The notes beneath the pieces were generated by a model. That model saw only the letters and a program-made list of their open reading frames with translations. It ran no database searches and was not told the DNA's origin. DNA of 64,000 nucleotides from Psychrobacter sp. TAE2020. GTDB lineage: Bacteria; Pseudomonadota; Gammaproteobacteria; Pseudomonadales; Moraxellaceae. Each line of letters starts with the position of its first letter. Position 1 is the stretch's first letter. The stretch is taken from NCBI RefSeq assembly GCF_018919485.1, contig NZ_JAHLMU010000001.1, positions 1,051,373 to 1,115,372 of the forward strand, in the 5' to 3' direction. Below, piece by piece: positions 9,568 through 20,000 of the stretch. Position numbers and translations under genes: made by a program.

Positions 9568-11205
9568 ATGTCAATATTGATTGTAAACCCTAGAAAACTG
9601 TCGTTAACTCTAGTGCTTGGACTGGCCTTAGGGATGACTGGTTGCCAAATCTTACCTAAACAACCGCATCTCTCTGAAAGCCAACAGCTATCTGCTAGAG
9701 TCAGTGCGTTATATCAGCAAGATCAGCCTCAGCGACCTATTAAAGGGATAAGAGGTGCTGACACAGATTTAGTAAGCGCCATCAGTTCTCAAAATGAGAT
9801 TCACCCTGATTTATCTGGCTATCATCCTATTGTAACTGGTGCTAATGCTTTTGCCGCTCGCAGCATCTTAACGGGTATGGCTACTCGTAATATTGATGTG
9901 CAATATTATATCTGGCATGATGACCAGGCCGGTCAGCTGCTGCTAAAAGACTTATGGGAAGCGGCTGAGCGCGGGATAATTGTACGCTTACTGCTGGATG
10001 ATTTTAACAATACGGCCAAGTTTGATCAGCACTTATTACGCTTTGCTAGTCATCCTAATATTGCCGTGCGTATCATTAATCCCCTGATGTATCGCAAGTT
10101 TCAAGCTTTGAACTTCGTTACTGGTTTGCCACGTATCAATCGACGTATGCATAATAAAAGCATGACTTTTGATAAGCAAATCACTATCATCGGCGGTCGA
10201 AATATCGGTGATGAGTACCTAAGCAATGATCAAAGCAGTCAATTTGCTGACTTAGATGTCTTACTTATAGGTAAAGTCGTCGCTGACATTGATAACAGTT
10301 TTGCCAGCTATTGGTCAGCGCCTATCTCTTTTGATATCGAAACTTTAGTCACCCTAGATAAAAACACTACTAAAGACTTTTTGCCAGCTTTAGATAAAAT
10401 TAAAGGCGATACAGATAATGAACTCCGTAGCAGCTTATCGATGTATAAGACAGCTATTGAAGACTCTTCTATCGATACTGACTTAATCAATAAACGTGTG
10501 CCTTTTCGTTGGACAGACATGCAGTTTTTGGGTGATGATGTCGGAAAACTCACTAAGAGTGTGCCTGCTAGTACTAATTTAGTACAGCAACTGCGGACGC
10601 TGCTTGGGCGTCCCACTAAACAGTTGACTATTATTTCATCGTATTTTGTACCTACTAAAGATGGCGTAGATACTCTAGTTAAACTGGCTGACTCTGGTAT
10701 CGATATAAAAATCTTGACCAACTCATTCGATGCTACTGACGTGACTGCTGTGCATTCTGGTTATAGCCAGTGGCGACCTAGAATGCTGCGCGCTGGTATA
10801 AAAATATACGAGCTAAAGTCAACTGCTAGTGAAGACAAGCGTGAGAACAAGCTGTGGAAAGCTCGTAGCCAATCATCAACTAGTTTACATGCTAAGACTT
10901 TTGCTATTGACGACCACCAAGTATTTATTGGCTCCTATAATGTTGATCCCCGCTCTGCTAATATTAATACCGAAATGGGTGTTATTATTAATGACGATGA
11001 GTTAGCACACCAATTGCATGCAGCGCTCAGTGATGATCTATTAGGTCAAGCCTATGAAGTCAAAATATTAGATAGTGGTGCATTGCAGTGGCATACCATT
11101 GAGAATGGCCAAGAAGTGATTTATGGAGCGGAACCAAAAGTTGATATTACCGACCATGTTTGGCTGACTATTATGTCTTGGTTACCTATTGACTGGTTAC
11201 TGTAG
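9568..11205 (+). CDS. Phospholipase D-family lipoprotein (cardiolipin synthase-like)
   Basis: A 545-residue protein with a lipoprotein signal (LVLGLALGMTGC) and two PLD catalytic motifs: H195 in MHNKSMTFD with a following GGRNIGDEYL, and H441 in LHAKTFAID with GSYNVDPRSA. Two HxK(x)4D motifs in one chain define the PLD superfamily fold used by ClsA/ClsC-type cardiolipin synthases. The lipid anchor and GGRNIGDEYL motif suggest a ClsC/YmdC-like outer-surface or periplasmic enzyme. It could alternatively be a phospholipid hydrolase. It is a single gene with its own promoter region and no clear terminator. Confidence 0.85.
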   Translation: MSILIVNPRKLSLTLVLGLALGMTGCQILPKQPHLSESQQLSARVSALYQQDQPQRPIKGIRGADTDLVSAISSQNEIHPDLSGYHPIVTGANAFAARSILTGMATRNIDVQYYIWHDDQAGQLLLKDLWEAAERGIIVRLLLDDFNNTAKFDQHLLRFASHPNIAVRIINPLMYRKFQALNFVTGLPRINRRMHNKSMTFDKQITIIGGRNIGDEYLSNDQSSQFADLDVLLIGKVVADIDNSFASYWSAPISFDIETLVTLDKNTTKDFLPALDKIKGDTDNELRSSLSMYKTAIEDSSIDTDLINKRVPFRWTDMQFLGDDVGKLTKSVPASTNLVQQLRTLLGRPTKQLTIISSYFVPTKDGVDTLVKLADSGIDIKILTNSFDATDVTAVHSGYSQWRPRMLRAGIKIYELKSTASEDKRENKLWKARSQSSTSLHAKTFAIDDHQVFIGSYNVDPRSANINTEMGVIINDDELAHQLHAALSDDLLGQAYEVKILDSGALQWHTIENGQEVIYGAEPKVDITDHVWLTIMSWLPIDWLL

Positions 11206-11359
11206 CTGATAGCTGATCTTATTTAGATAAAATACTTCCAATTGATTTACGGAGCTATAAATACTTACCTTGTTTATAGCTCTCATAGTTTACGACTGCG
11301 CTCATTAGCATAGCGTTAATGAGCGCTATTATTATTTTGATATATGGATAAACGATATA

Positions 11360-12661
11360 ATGCCTTCCCGTCCTCAATATGCGTTGATGTCTTCTAAAGA
11401 CAAAAACATGGTGCTATTTATCTGCTCTAGTAGTGCTGTAGTATTTTTTGACTTTCTGATTTATTTATATATGGCAGACTTTATCTCTCTTACTTTTTTC
11501 CCAGCCAATACAGATCCACGCATTAATAAATTACAAGGACTGGGCTTGTTTGCGGTTGGTTACTTAGCACGCCCTCTTGGTGGCATTTTTTTTGGTCGTT
11601 ATGGTGATATTATAGGTCGAAAACCGGTATTATTTACCACTATGCTGATTACTGCTAGTAGCCTACTGGCTATGGCATGCTTACCTACTTACCAACAATG
11701 GGGCTTGGCAGCACCGATTTTGTTTATCTTGTTGCGGCTAGTACAAGGAATGGCCTTTGGTGTCTTTGTGCCTTTGACTTGGATTTTCATTGCTGAACAT
11801 CTTCCGAGACAATACCTATCTGTTGGCTGTAGCTATGTCTCGGCCAGCTTTTTTGTAGGGGTGCTATTTTCTAATGCTTTCTTTGCATGGTTAACGGGTT
11901 CTATGAGTCCCGACCAGCTTATTGATTATGGCTGGCGCGTCCCCTTTATAGTCGCAGCAGTATTAAGCTTCTTGCCATTATTAACGTGGCGTTTTGTCAA
12001 TGAATCTCCATTTTTCTTGGCTATGAAAACTGCAAGACCTGCTGATCATATCGAAAGACCTTTCACCCTACTCTTTAAGCATTGCAAACATTCCATATTT
12101 GTCAGTTTGATGCTAACTTTAATCATTGCTAGTGTCACTACCGTAGTCATTCTTATCCTCCCTGATCTGATTGAACTACGTTTCGCTTTAGACAGTGACT
12201 TGTTTGAGTTCTCGCATGGTCTTGGTATTATTTTTATGATTTTTGGCTGTGTTTTTTATGGGCTAATGTCTAACTACGAAAACTTTGGTAGAATTTTGGT
12301 CATTGGCTGTGTGTTATTGATCGGTCAAATGTTTGCTTTTTATTACCATTTACAAGCTGGTGGCGATTATATTTTGATCATGTATGCGCTGTTAGGTTTT
12401 TTTGCCGGTATTATAGGTATGATACCCGCGATCTTTGTGCAGTTATTTCCAACCAATGTACGCTCAACCGGTTTTGCCTTTTCTTATAATATAATGTACG
12501 CCATTGTGGGTGCTTTAGTTCCATTTGGCCTTGGCTATGCAACGCTATTTGTCAGCTTCTCCCCTGCACTCTATATTGCCTTTGTTGGTTTAATTGGCAT
12601 TATTATGGGGCTTTATTTTTATCGCTTGCCTGAATTTAAGCAAATAGATGAAATTATTTAA
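11360..12661 (+). CDS. MFS transporter, metabolite:H+ symporter (MHS) type
   Basis: A 433-residue inner-membrane protein with about twelve hydrophobic segments. Signature residues are FGRYGDIIGRKPVLF between TM2 and TM3, RPLGG in TM2 and RLVQG in TM4, the pattern of the MHS family (ProP, ShiA, KgtP). The substrate cannot be assigned; organic acids, betaines or proline are typical. There is no obvious Shine-Dalgarno before the ATG. It lies between a lipoprotein gene and dusA with short gaps, all in one direction. Confidence 0.85.
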   Translation: MPSRPQYALMSSKDKNMVLFICSSSAVVFFDFLIYLYMADFISLTFFPANTDPRINKLQGLGLFAVGYLARPLGGIFFGRYGDIIGRKPVLFTTMLITASSLLAMACLPTYQQWGLAAPILFILLRLVQGMAFGVFVPLTWIFIAEHLPRQYLSVGCSYVSASFFVGVLFSNAFFAWLTGSMSPDQLIDYGWRVPFIVAAVLSFLPLLTWRFVNESPFFLAMKTARPADHIERPFTLLFKHCKHSIFVSLMLTLIIASVTTVVILILPDLIELRFALDSDLFEFSHGLGIIFMIFGCVFYGLMSNYENFGRILVIGCVLLIGQMFAFYYHLQAGGDYILIMYALLGFFAGIIGMIPAIFVQLFPTNVRSTGFAFSYNIMYAIVGALVPFGLGYATLFVSFSPALYIAFVGLIGIIMGLYFYRLPEFKQIDEII

Positions 12662-12728
12662 GCGCTTATCAAACCCTGAACATTCGCTAATAAACTGAAA
12701 CTACTAAGCATTAAAAGGACTGTCGATA

Positions 12729-13703
12729 ATGACCGTTGATATGACTAACAAGCGCCTGTCAGTCGCTCCGATGATAGATTGGACTACCACAGATTATCGA
12801 TATTTTGCTCGATTGTTTAACCCGCAAGTTTATCTTTATACTGAGATGATCAGCACTGGAGCCTTGCTGTATGGCAACCGTGAACGCCACTTACGCTTTT
12901 TTGAACAAGAGCATCCTGTAGTGTTGCAGCTTGGTGGCGCTGACATCGATGAGATGACGCAGTGTGCCGAGTTTGCTCAACAGCATAGCTATAATGAGGT
13001 CAATATAAATGTTGGCTGCCCATCAGATCGAGTGCAGCATAATAAGATCGGGGCTTGTTTGATGGCCGAGCCGAATACTGTGGCGGATTTAGTCAAGCAT
13101 ATGCAAGCGGCTGTTGATATCCCAGTGACGGTCAAACATCGTATTGGTATTGATGATTTTGATAGCTATGAGTTTATGGCGCAGTTCGTAGAGACGGTTG
13201 CCGAAGCTGGTTGTAAACGTTTTATCGTCCATGCTCGTACCGCTTGGCTGCAAGGGCTTAGCCCTAAACAGAACCGCGAAATTCCGCCGCTGCGTTACGA
13301 GGATGTTTATCGTCTTAAGCAAGACTATCCTGAGCTGATAATAGAAATCAATGGTGGTATTGAGACTATAGAAGAGGTTCAGTCTCATCTACAACATATC
13401 GATGGGGTAATGATTGGGCGGGCTTTTTATCATAATCCTTATCTATTAGCAGAGGCCAATAGTTTATGGGATCAGCCGTTACCTAAACGTTCCGAGATTT
13501 TGCAACAGCTATATCCCCATCTGCGTGCGCAAGTGGCTGAAGGTGAGCCCCTATCGACTATGGCACGGCACTATCTAGGCTTATTTCAAGGGTTGAGTGG
13601 TGCACGGCGCTGGCGACAGGCATTGAGCGGAAAACCTAGTTTGACTATCGCCGATATTGAAAAAGCCGCTGATGAAGTACTAGCGTTAAACCCTGATGCT
13701 TAG
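12729..13703 (+). CDS. dusA: tRNA-dihydrouridine synthase A
   Basis: An FMN enzyme that reduces uridine to dihydrouridine in the tRNA D-loop (U20/U20a in E. coli DusA). The start LSVAPMIDWTTTDYRYFARL, the catalytic C97 in NVGCPSDRVQ and the DusA-specific VHARTAWLQGLSPKQNREI distinguish it from DusB and DusC. Its 324 residues are normal for the family. AAAGGA precedes the ATG by about ten bases. Confidence 0.95.
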   Translation: MTVDMTNKRLSVAPMIDWTTTDYRYFARLFNPQVYLYTEMISTGALLYGNRERHLRFFEQEHPVVLQLGGADIDEMTQCAEFAQQHSYNEVNINVGCPSDRVQHNKIGACLMAEPNTVADLVKHMQAAVDIPVTVKHRIGIDDFDSYEFMAQFVETVAEAGCKRFIVHARTAWLQGLSPKQNREIPPLRYEDVYRLKQDYPELIIEINGGIETIEEVQSHLQHIDGVMIGRAFYHNPYLLAEANSLWDQPLPKRSEILQQLYPHLRAQVAEGEPLSTMARHYLGLFQGLSGARRWRQALSGKPSLTIADIEKAADEVLALNPDA

Positions 13704-13748
13704 CTAACTGGTCCAAACCCAGCAACACATCCAGCAACAAGAGCAGCG

Positions 13749-14585
13749 TCAGCTTACTTGCGACAAATAAAGCCACATTGCTGCCCCGTTATTGATAATG
13801 TGCAGCAGTATCGGCAGTAGCAACGAAGCTGATTTATAACGAGCGTAGCAGAATATCAAAGCCAGCAATACGATAGTACTGATCTCATAAATGCCATACT
13901 GCAAGTGAATAACGGCAAAGATTAGACTAGTCAAAATACTGGCTATTAGTGCGCCTTTAACGGTTGGTTTTTGCTGTGGATGCCCTTTTGGCTGTGACTC
14001 TAAATTAGTTTCTGTGAATTGCTCACTAATAGCCTGCCAAAGTATACCGCGAAATACCAACTCTTCATAAATTGGCGCCACAATCACTAGCGCAAAAACC
14101 AACAACCACACTGAGCTTACCGATTGATATAAAGGATCTACAAAATCTGATGGTGACTTGTCTAACCAGTAAGTCAACGCCTGAGAAGCCACCATAAATA
14201 TCAGTAGCAAGCTAAACATCCCAATTCCCAGCGCCCAAGAGAATGGTCTGAGCGCCAAATACTGCGTCAGATCGGCTTTTTTTAGGCGGATAATAGCTAC
14301 AATTAGCAATGCCAGTAATACCCAGCTAACGATTACTGAGAGGCTGACTATAGTGCCATCACTACTGCCAAAATAAAAGATGTCGCCTAAGCTTAACGAC
14401 TTAGTAGAAGGTAACAGTAGCTTACCAGCCCCATAGACGCCTATTAATTGGCTAATAAAAAATGCTATCACCATGCCAATTATTAAGGCAGCTACCCCAA
14501 AGCGTGAAAACAACGGTGATGGCGTTAAGCCTCCACTAATTGGCGCGCTTATAACCTCAAGACGGTCTTTAGAAGAATTCGACAT
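13749..14585 (-). CDS. CPBP family intramembrane metalloprotease
   Basis: A polytopic membrane protein of 278 residues with the ABI/CAAX-protease (CPBP) motifs in order: EELVFRG (EExxxR, near residues 174-179), SLIFAVIHLQYG (FxxxH) and ILLHIINNGAAM (HxxxN). These residues build the intramembrane zinc-like active site. Bacterial members are linked to peptide maturation or self-immunity, but here no peptide gene is adjacent and the role is open. An in-frame TTG at 14600 exists; the ATG at 14585 is preferred. A short tandem repeat lies in its upstream region. Confidence 0.85.
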   Translation of the reverse strand: MSNSSKDRLEVISAPISGGLTPSPLFSRFGVAALIIGMVIAFFISQLIGVYGAGKLLLPSTKSLSLGDIFYFGSSDGTIVSLSVIVSWVLLALLIVAIIRLKKADLTQYLALRPFSWALGIGMFSLLLIFMVASQALTYWLDKSPSDFVDPLYQSVSSVWLLVFALVIVAPIYEELVFRGILWQAISEQFTETNLESQPKGHPQQKPTVKGALIASILTSLIFAVIHLQYGIYEISTIVLLALIFCYARYKSASLLLPILLHIINNGAAMWLYLSQVS

Positions 14586-14636
14586 AGCGTGGTTACTCAA
14601 AAAATCAGTAGATAGCTATCTGTCATTAAAGTCCAT

Positions 14637-14668
14637 CAGAACGACAGAACGACAGAACGACAGAAACA
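14637..14668. repeat. 8-bp tandem repeat upstream of the CPBP gene
   Basis: CAGAACGA is repeated three times exactly, followed by a degenerate CAGAAACA. It lies 52 bp upstream of the CPBP start and 23 bp from the end of the neighbouring hydrolase. Such octamer tracts can change copy number by strand slippage. Confidence 0.8.
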
Positions 14669-14690
14669 GTAGTCAAGTTATAGGCTTTAT

Positions 14691-15578
14691 TTATAAAGCT
14701 AGTTGTTGAGCAATGACCTCTAGTACTTGCGCAGATACTGACTCTGGGTGCTCTAATGGGAACATATGACCCCCTTTATGAGTCTGATAAGAAATGCCCA
14801 AGCGAGCTTTTATTTGCTGGGGAAATTTGCGTTTTAGGAAGATACTATCTTCACCAATGATCAAGGTTACTGGTGGCTTAGGACTATGGTTTGGCGTTAG
14901 CCAATACAACGAAGGGTTAGTACGGAATACCGCAACTTCACTAGCTTTAGGAATCGCTAAAGTAACTTTGCCATCAGCGCGCTGGTGTAAGCCGTGCTCG
15001 ATATAACCCTCAAAGCTGCGTTCATCAAAGTGCTTAAAAAAGCCTTTACCACGTAGCTTATCATGAGCATCCTCACGACTCTCCCAAACGTCACGACGCT
15101 TTTTGGAGATGCCAGCTGGCGATAATTTATCCATCAAACGATGGTTCATCAGCGGTAATCTATCTGTAGTCTTAGCTAAGTGCCATAATAAGCTAATCTT
15201 GCCATACAACCAAGGCGGATCCATCAATACTGCTTGGTTAAAGTATTGCGGCGCACGATACAATGCTTGTAGGGTACACATAGCGCCAAGCGAATGGCCA
15301 ACAGCAACTACTTGCGATACCTGATGATCCTCACAAGTGGCTTTTACGCTATCGACCACTTGCTGAGTCAGGCTGCGCCAATGATTATCAACCGGATAGT
15401 CAGGGTGGTTACCTAGCATAGCGATGTATTCGATAGTAAAAAACGCCTCTAACTCAGCAAAGAACGCTTGATAGACTTGGCTTGGTATACCGTTAGCATG
15501 AGCAAAATGGATAACCGGCTTATTGGTTTTTTTTGATAAGGGAAGCGCCGCAAAGCTCTGCGCATTAATAATACTCAT
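14691..15578 (-). CDS. Alpha/beta hydrolase
   Basis: A 295-residue cytosolic alpha/beta hydrolase. FAHANGIP near residue 25 is the oxyanion-hole region, S96 in AVGHSLGAMC is the nucleophile, and GGHMFPLEHPE at the C-terminus contains the catalytic histidine. DPPWLYGK after the nucleophile strand is typical of serine hydrolases in Acinetobacter and Psychrobacter; the substrate is unknown. It reads in the same direction as the CPBP gene, about 105 bp upstream of it, and is preceded by a gap with a partial repeat copy. Confidence 0.85.
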   Translation of the reverse strand: MSIINAQSFAALPLSKKTNKPVIHFAHANGIPSQVYQAFFAELEAFFTIEYIAMLGNHPDYPVDNHWRSLTQQVVDSVKATCEDHQVSQVVAVGHSLGAMCTLQALYRAPQYFNQAVLMDPPWLYGKISLLWHLAKTTDRLPLMNHRLMDKLSPAGISKKRRDVWESREDAHDKLRGKGFFKHFDERSFEGYIEHGLHQRADGKVTLAIPKASEVAVFRTNPSLYWLTPNHSPKPPVTLIIGEDSIFLKRKFPQQIKARLGISYQTHKGGHMFPLEHPESVSAQVLEVIAQQLAL

Positions 15579-15680
15579 AGTCTATTCTCACTAAACTTAA
15601 ATTATACTTATGGGCTATCATGGGAAATATAACGGTCAATATCAACAAATGCTAATAATATTTTTGACCCATCAACCGAC

Positions 15681-15707
15681 TATAGCCTGTTGAACTACTA
15701 GACACTA
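15681..15707. repeat. Intergenic repeat end, degenerate copy
   Basis: TATAGCCTGTTGAACTACTA continues GACACT. Compared with the copy at 5631 it lacks the ATTCACA segment. It sits just downstream of sppA. Confidence 0.45.
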
Positions 15708-15753
15708 AAAAGCTGAGCTATTATCCATAGCTCAGCCTTATAAACACACTTAC

Positions 15754-16803
15754 TTAACGCATTTGCGCGTTATTTTCTTCTTTAGGTAAGATATCAAAGT
15801 TGATACTCGACCCTACTCCAGCACCCATCTGTACAGCAAAGCGATCCATAAACAAGCGGAATGGATCCGTTGGGGTATAGTTTACTACATTGCTTAGCTC
15901 TAACTGTCTCTCTAAGCTGGCAATACTACCAGTTTTGTCTGCTAAACCTAATGCAATAGACTGCTCACCAGTCCAGAATAACCCTGAGAATAGTTTATTC
16001 TTTTCTGGATCTTTAAGACGATTACCACGACCTTCTTTTACAGCATTTATGAAGTGTTTGTGAGTATTAGCCAACACACTTTCGACATGCTTTTCTTCAT
16101 AATCGGTAAGCGGGCGGCTCAAGCTCAAAATATCTTTATACTCACCAGCAGTGATAGTACGATCTTTAACCCCTACTTTATCCATTAATCCTTCAATATT
16201 GTAGCTCGGCATAATAACCCCTATAGAGCCAACCAAACTGGAAGGATTAACATATATCTCATCAGCAGCAGAGGCAATATAATAAGCGCCTGATGCGCCA
16301 ATATCACCGATCACCGCATAGAGTTTTTTATCAGGATATTCTTTACGCAGATCCCTCATCGTTTGCCAGATTTCATCAGACTGTACTGGCGAGCCCCCTG
16401 GCGAATTGATATCGAGTGCCACTGCTTTTGAATTAGGGTTTTCAAAAGCCCGAGTCAAGGCTTTGCTAACATCATAAGCATTAGCCACATCACCACTACT
16501 GATAGTGCCTTGTAGCTCAACTACTGCTAAGTGTGGCTTACTCGTATCGACACCTTCAAGTCCGGTTGGTGCATTACTGCTGCAACCACGTCCAAGGGTC
16601 AAAAATATCAGTAGAATATAGCCAAAAGTCAGCAGTTTAAAGAAAATACCCCAGCGCCGCGCACGACGTTGCTCTTGGACACTGGCTAGTAAAGTATTTT
16701 CGATAAGACGCCATTCTTGACCACTTGGCTGCTGCTGCAGAGGTACAGGCTGGTTGACCGAATTATCAGGACGTTTATTGGGATCTGGTGGCCAGTTAGG
16801 CAT
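15754..16803 (-). CDS. sppA: Signal peptide peptidase SppA (short, S49 family)
   Basis: An inner-membrane serine protease that degrades cleaved signal peptides. In the 349-residue chain a single membrane segment spans about residues 51-70, and the periplasmic S49 domain carries the Ser-Lys dyad S171 (GDIGASGAYYIASAAD) and K223 (AGEYKDILSLSRPL). Their spacing of 52 equals that of the short Bacillus-type enzyme. An upstream in-frame TTG exists, but AGGAAG six bases before the ATG at 16803 decides the start. It follows comEC at some distance in the same direction. Confidence 0.95.
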   Translation of the reverse strand: MPNWPPDPNKRPDNSVNQPVPLQQQPSGQEWRLIENTLLASVQEQRRARRWGIFFKLLTFGYILLIFLTLGRGCSSNAPTGLEGVDTSKPHLAVVELQGTISSGDVANAYDVSKALTRAFENPNSKAVALDINSPGGSPVQSDEIWQTMRDLRKEYPDKKLYAVIGDIGASGAYYIASAADEIYVNPSSLVGSIGVIMPSYNIEGLMDKVGVKDRTITAGEYKDILSLSRPLTDYEEKHVESVLANTHKHFINAVKEGRGNRLKDPEKNKLFSGLFWTGEQSIALGLADKTGSIASLERQLELSNVVNYTPTDPFRLFMDRFAVQMGAGVGSSINFDILPKEENNAQMR

Positions 16804-17027
16804 ATAACTTCCTAGGTTAGAAACAATATTTAAAAACAATATTTAAAAAAAGGTAAGGCAATAAAAATGAGTGCTGCATCATGCTAAACGCTTTGCTGAT
16901 TCTATAAGCGGCTTACTGGTTATGGTGACCTTTAGTTTAGGGTTCAATAGTAGTCACAGCACAAAAGCTAACAAAACATAAGTTTAAAGGTGAATGTTGT
17001 ATGAGCCATTCTATCTTAGAGCGGTTT

Positions 17028-20000
17028 TTATTTTATAGTATTGTTATGGCTATTAATATCGACATTACTATCGGTAACAGTATCAGTATCAGTATCGAAA
17101 TTAGCAGTAGCAGCAAAGGCCACTGCTAATGGCTTATTGTCATAGCTTAGTAGTTGCTCAACTTGCTGCGCTATCAACACGCTACTGGGTACCGCTGAGG
17201 AACTATGGGTTAACCAATTGCTTGAGTGCTTGCTTAAGTAATTGTGCTGATTGTGCTGATCCTGAACATCGCTATCCTTGATAACCTTAATAGGCTTATC
17301 AGTATCGACGTCTAGCTCACCTGCTGTACACATTAGCTGCCACAGTTGCCAAAGACGCTGATGGGTGGCTACATCCAATATCAACCGCGATTTACTTGGC
17401 TGCGCTTGCTTATGCAGTGGCGATGTTGTTGCTGGCGATACCGCCGGTCTTAGTATCTGACTAGTTAGTACTGGTGATTTTACAGGATTAGCCGGATTGA
17501 ACTGTAAGATATCGATAGGCTCATCGCTTTCTATAAGTAAGCTACAATCCCAAACGCTACTATCAGCTATCATTGGCCAACCCGTAACTGCTTTTATAGT
17601 TAGTGTTTCATTTGCTGACTGCCAAACCTTCCCTGCTCCACAGTGTTGCGCGCTAATAACTAGGTTACTACTAACAGACTTGCTAATAGGTTTATTTGCT
17701 AATCGATCATGCGTAATAACGCGTTGCTTAGCAGCTGCTAGTTTTTTGTGCTCGCCTGCCTGCCAATAGTGCTTAGTAGGTAAGCTTTGACTCAGTTGCC
17801 TAGCGGTCAGAGCTAACAAGCTTTCGCCTTCGGGGCTATATGCGATATTAAGCGTGCTCTGCTGCTTATAGTGCTGTTTGGCCGTTGGTGTAGCTGAGCC
17901 AGTTTGTACCACTATCCCCTCTAAACGCTTAATGGCTAGAGTCCCTAGCTGCTGCGTTAAAGTCGCAGATAACTGCTCGGCTGTCAGCATGCTTACGGTA
18001 GTGCGTGCAGTTTTAGGTCGGTGATCGGCTAAGATTAGCCAACTGATACTATCTGAACTTTGCTGAGCACTTTTATCATCGCGGTTAAAATCTTTCATTT
18101 TAATAGCATTAACGGGATACTGTAATACAGCCGCCGTCAAATAACTGTCGTTAGTAGGTAAAACATATAGAGTTGGCGTGGAGCTCAGCCGCTGCTGATT
18201 GGCATAGAGGGTTATTATTAACAAGCTCAGCGGTGGCAATGCTAGCCAGCGACTGAGTAACTTAGGCGGCAATAGCCAGGGTAATAATACTAACAACCCC
18301 ATCAATAATATAGCGGTGTTTACTGGAGTGTATAGCCAAGCACTACTGACTGCTGGCAACGAAGTCAACCAAGCTATCAGCTGATGCACATTCATCATTA
18401 TAGTGGTGACTAACAGCCAAATAGTTGATGCAACAGAGGGCCATAAAAGATAGCATAGCCCTGCCAATAGATTCAGCGGTATGATAACCCAACCGAACAA
18501 ACTTATAGCGAACAAGTTAATCACTAAGCTCCAAAATGAAGCTTTGCCAAACAGCAATAGAGTAATCGGCAGCAGCGCTATAAATAACCAACACTGTAGC
18601 TTGAACAGACGCTTAATTAACGGCCAAGTTTTTGTCAAAATACTATAAATAAGGCTATTATTTCGCCAGTTTTGCTGGTGTTTACTAAGAAGCTGCGGGC
18701 TATTCTTAAAGCTATTATCCGAGTGCTGTTGCTGCAAGCCATTATCGTATTTCAGTATTAGGGCTACGGCGACGAAGGACAGCCAATATCCCGCTTGCCA
18801 TAGCACATAAGGATCAAACCAAGCTAACAGTACTGCTAAAGCTAATAATACTCGCATAGCGCTCACTGGTACTAAGGATAAACGCACGAGGCCAACAGCC
18901 AGTAACATCCACGCCGTACGCGCCGCAGGTACATCGAACCCGGTGAACAAGGCATAAATAAAAGCGGCACTGATCATCACTCCCCAGCGCAGTTGCCAGC
19001 GTGGCAAATAGCTATATAGTATCGGGCAAAAGCGATCCGAGACTAGCACTACTAGACCTGCCAGCATAATGGCTAAAAACAAAACATGAGTGCCAGAAAT
19101 AGCTAATAGATGCGAGATACCTGCTAGCTGATACAAATCTTTAGTCTCACGGCTTATCAAACTACGGTCACCAGTCAACAAACTCAAAGCAACCGCATTG
19201 GCTTGCTGCTGCGCTGGGCTTAATGATGGCCAGTGCTGATAAAAACTCTGACGCAATTGCCAGCGCTGTTGGTCAATTTTAGTGCGCCAATGTTTAAAGC
19301 TGAGACTAGCATTGGATAAAACAGTTAGGGGTGCTATAGCATTATCGGCTGCGGCGCTATCAGTAGCCGTTTCAGAGCTATTAACCGTATTAGCACTATT
19401 AGCAAGGTTATTGATAGGAACACCGACGCTTATAATATTAGCTACCCCGTCAATATGACGCCCTCGTAACCAACGATAACTATCAAAGCCAGTCGGATTA
19501 TTGAGAGCTTGTTCTGAGGTTGCAAGGGGCACTAGTGATAAGCTCATCAGTAGCTGATCACCCGGCTGCAAGCGGTTAACAGTGGCTAAGTTATTGCTGC
19601 TGGTGTTTGTTTTGGGATAAGCACTAAGTAGCACTCGATAAGTTGCAGCTCGGCTAGTAGTAATAGAGATATCATTGAACTTTCGGTTAATGCCCTCGTT
19701 ATCACTAGTGTTTAGTTGTAACTGCTCAGCCGTTATAATCGCTAATTCCTGCGCAGTTAATTCAGCAATGAGCGGCGCTACATAACTGAGGGTGGCCACT
19801 TGCCGATAACCGCTGTTGCTAGTAGGGTCATATAAGCTATCGCTGATACCTTCGATCGTCACTAGCGCTTGTACTCGCATCGATAAGGCTAGCTTAGTAT
19901 TTTCAGCACGCTGATGACTACTCAAGGCTTGCAGTGCACTAGCCATGACTAATAGAATCGCTAGGGCGGCAATGCATAAGTAATAGAGCGCTTGAGACAA

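Noticed and set aside
10308..10721. 137-codon antisense frame within the phospholipase-D-like gene
   Set aside because: Lies fully inside a well-supported coding gene and has no start signal; a by-product of its codon pattern.
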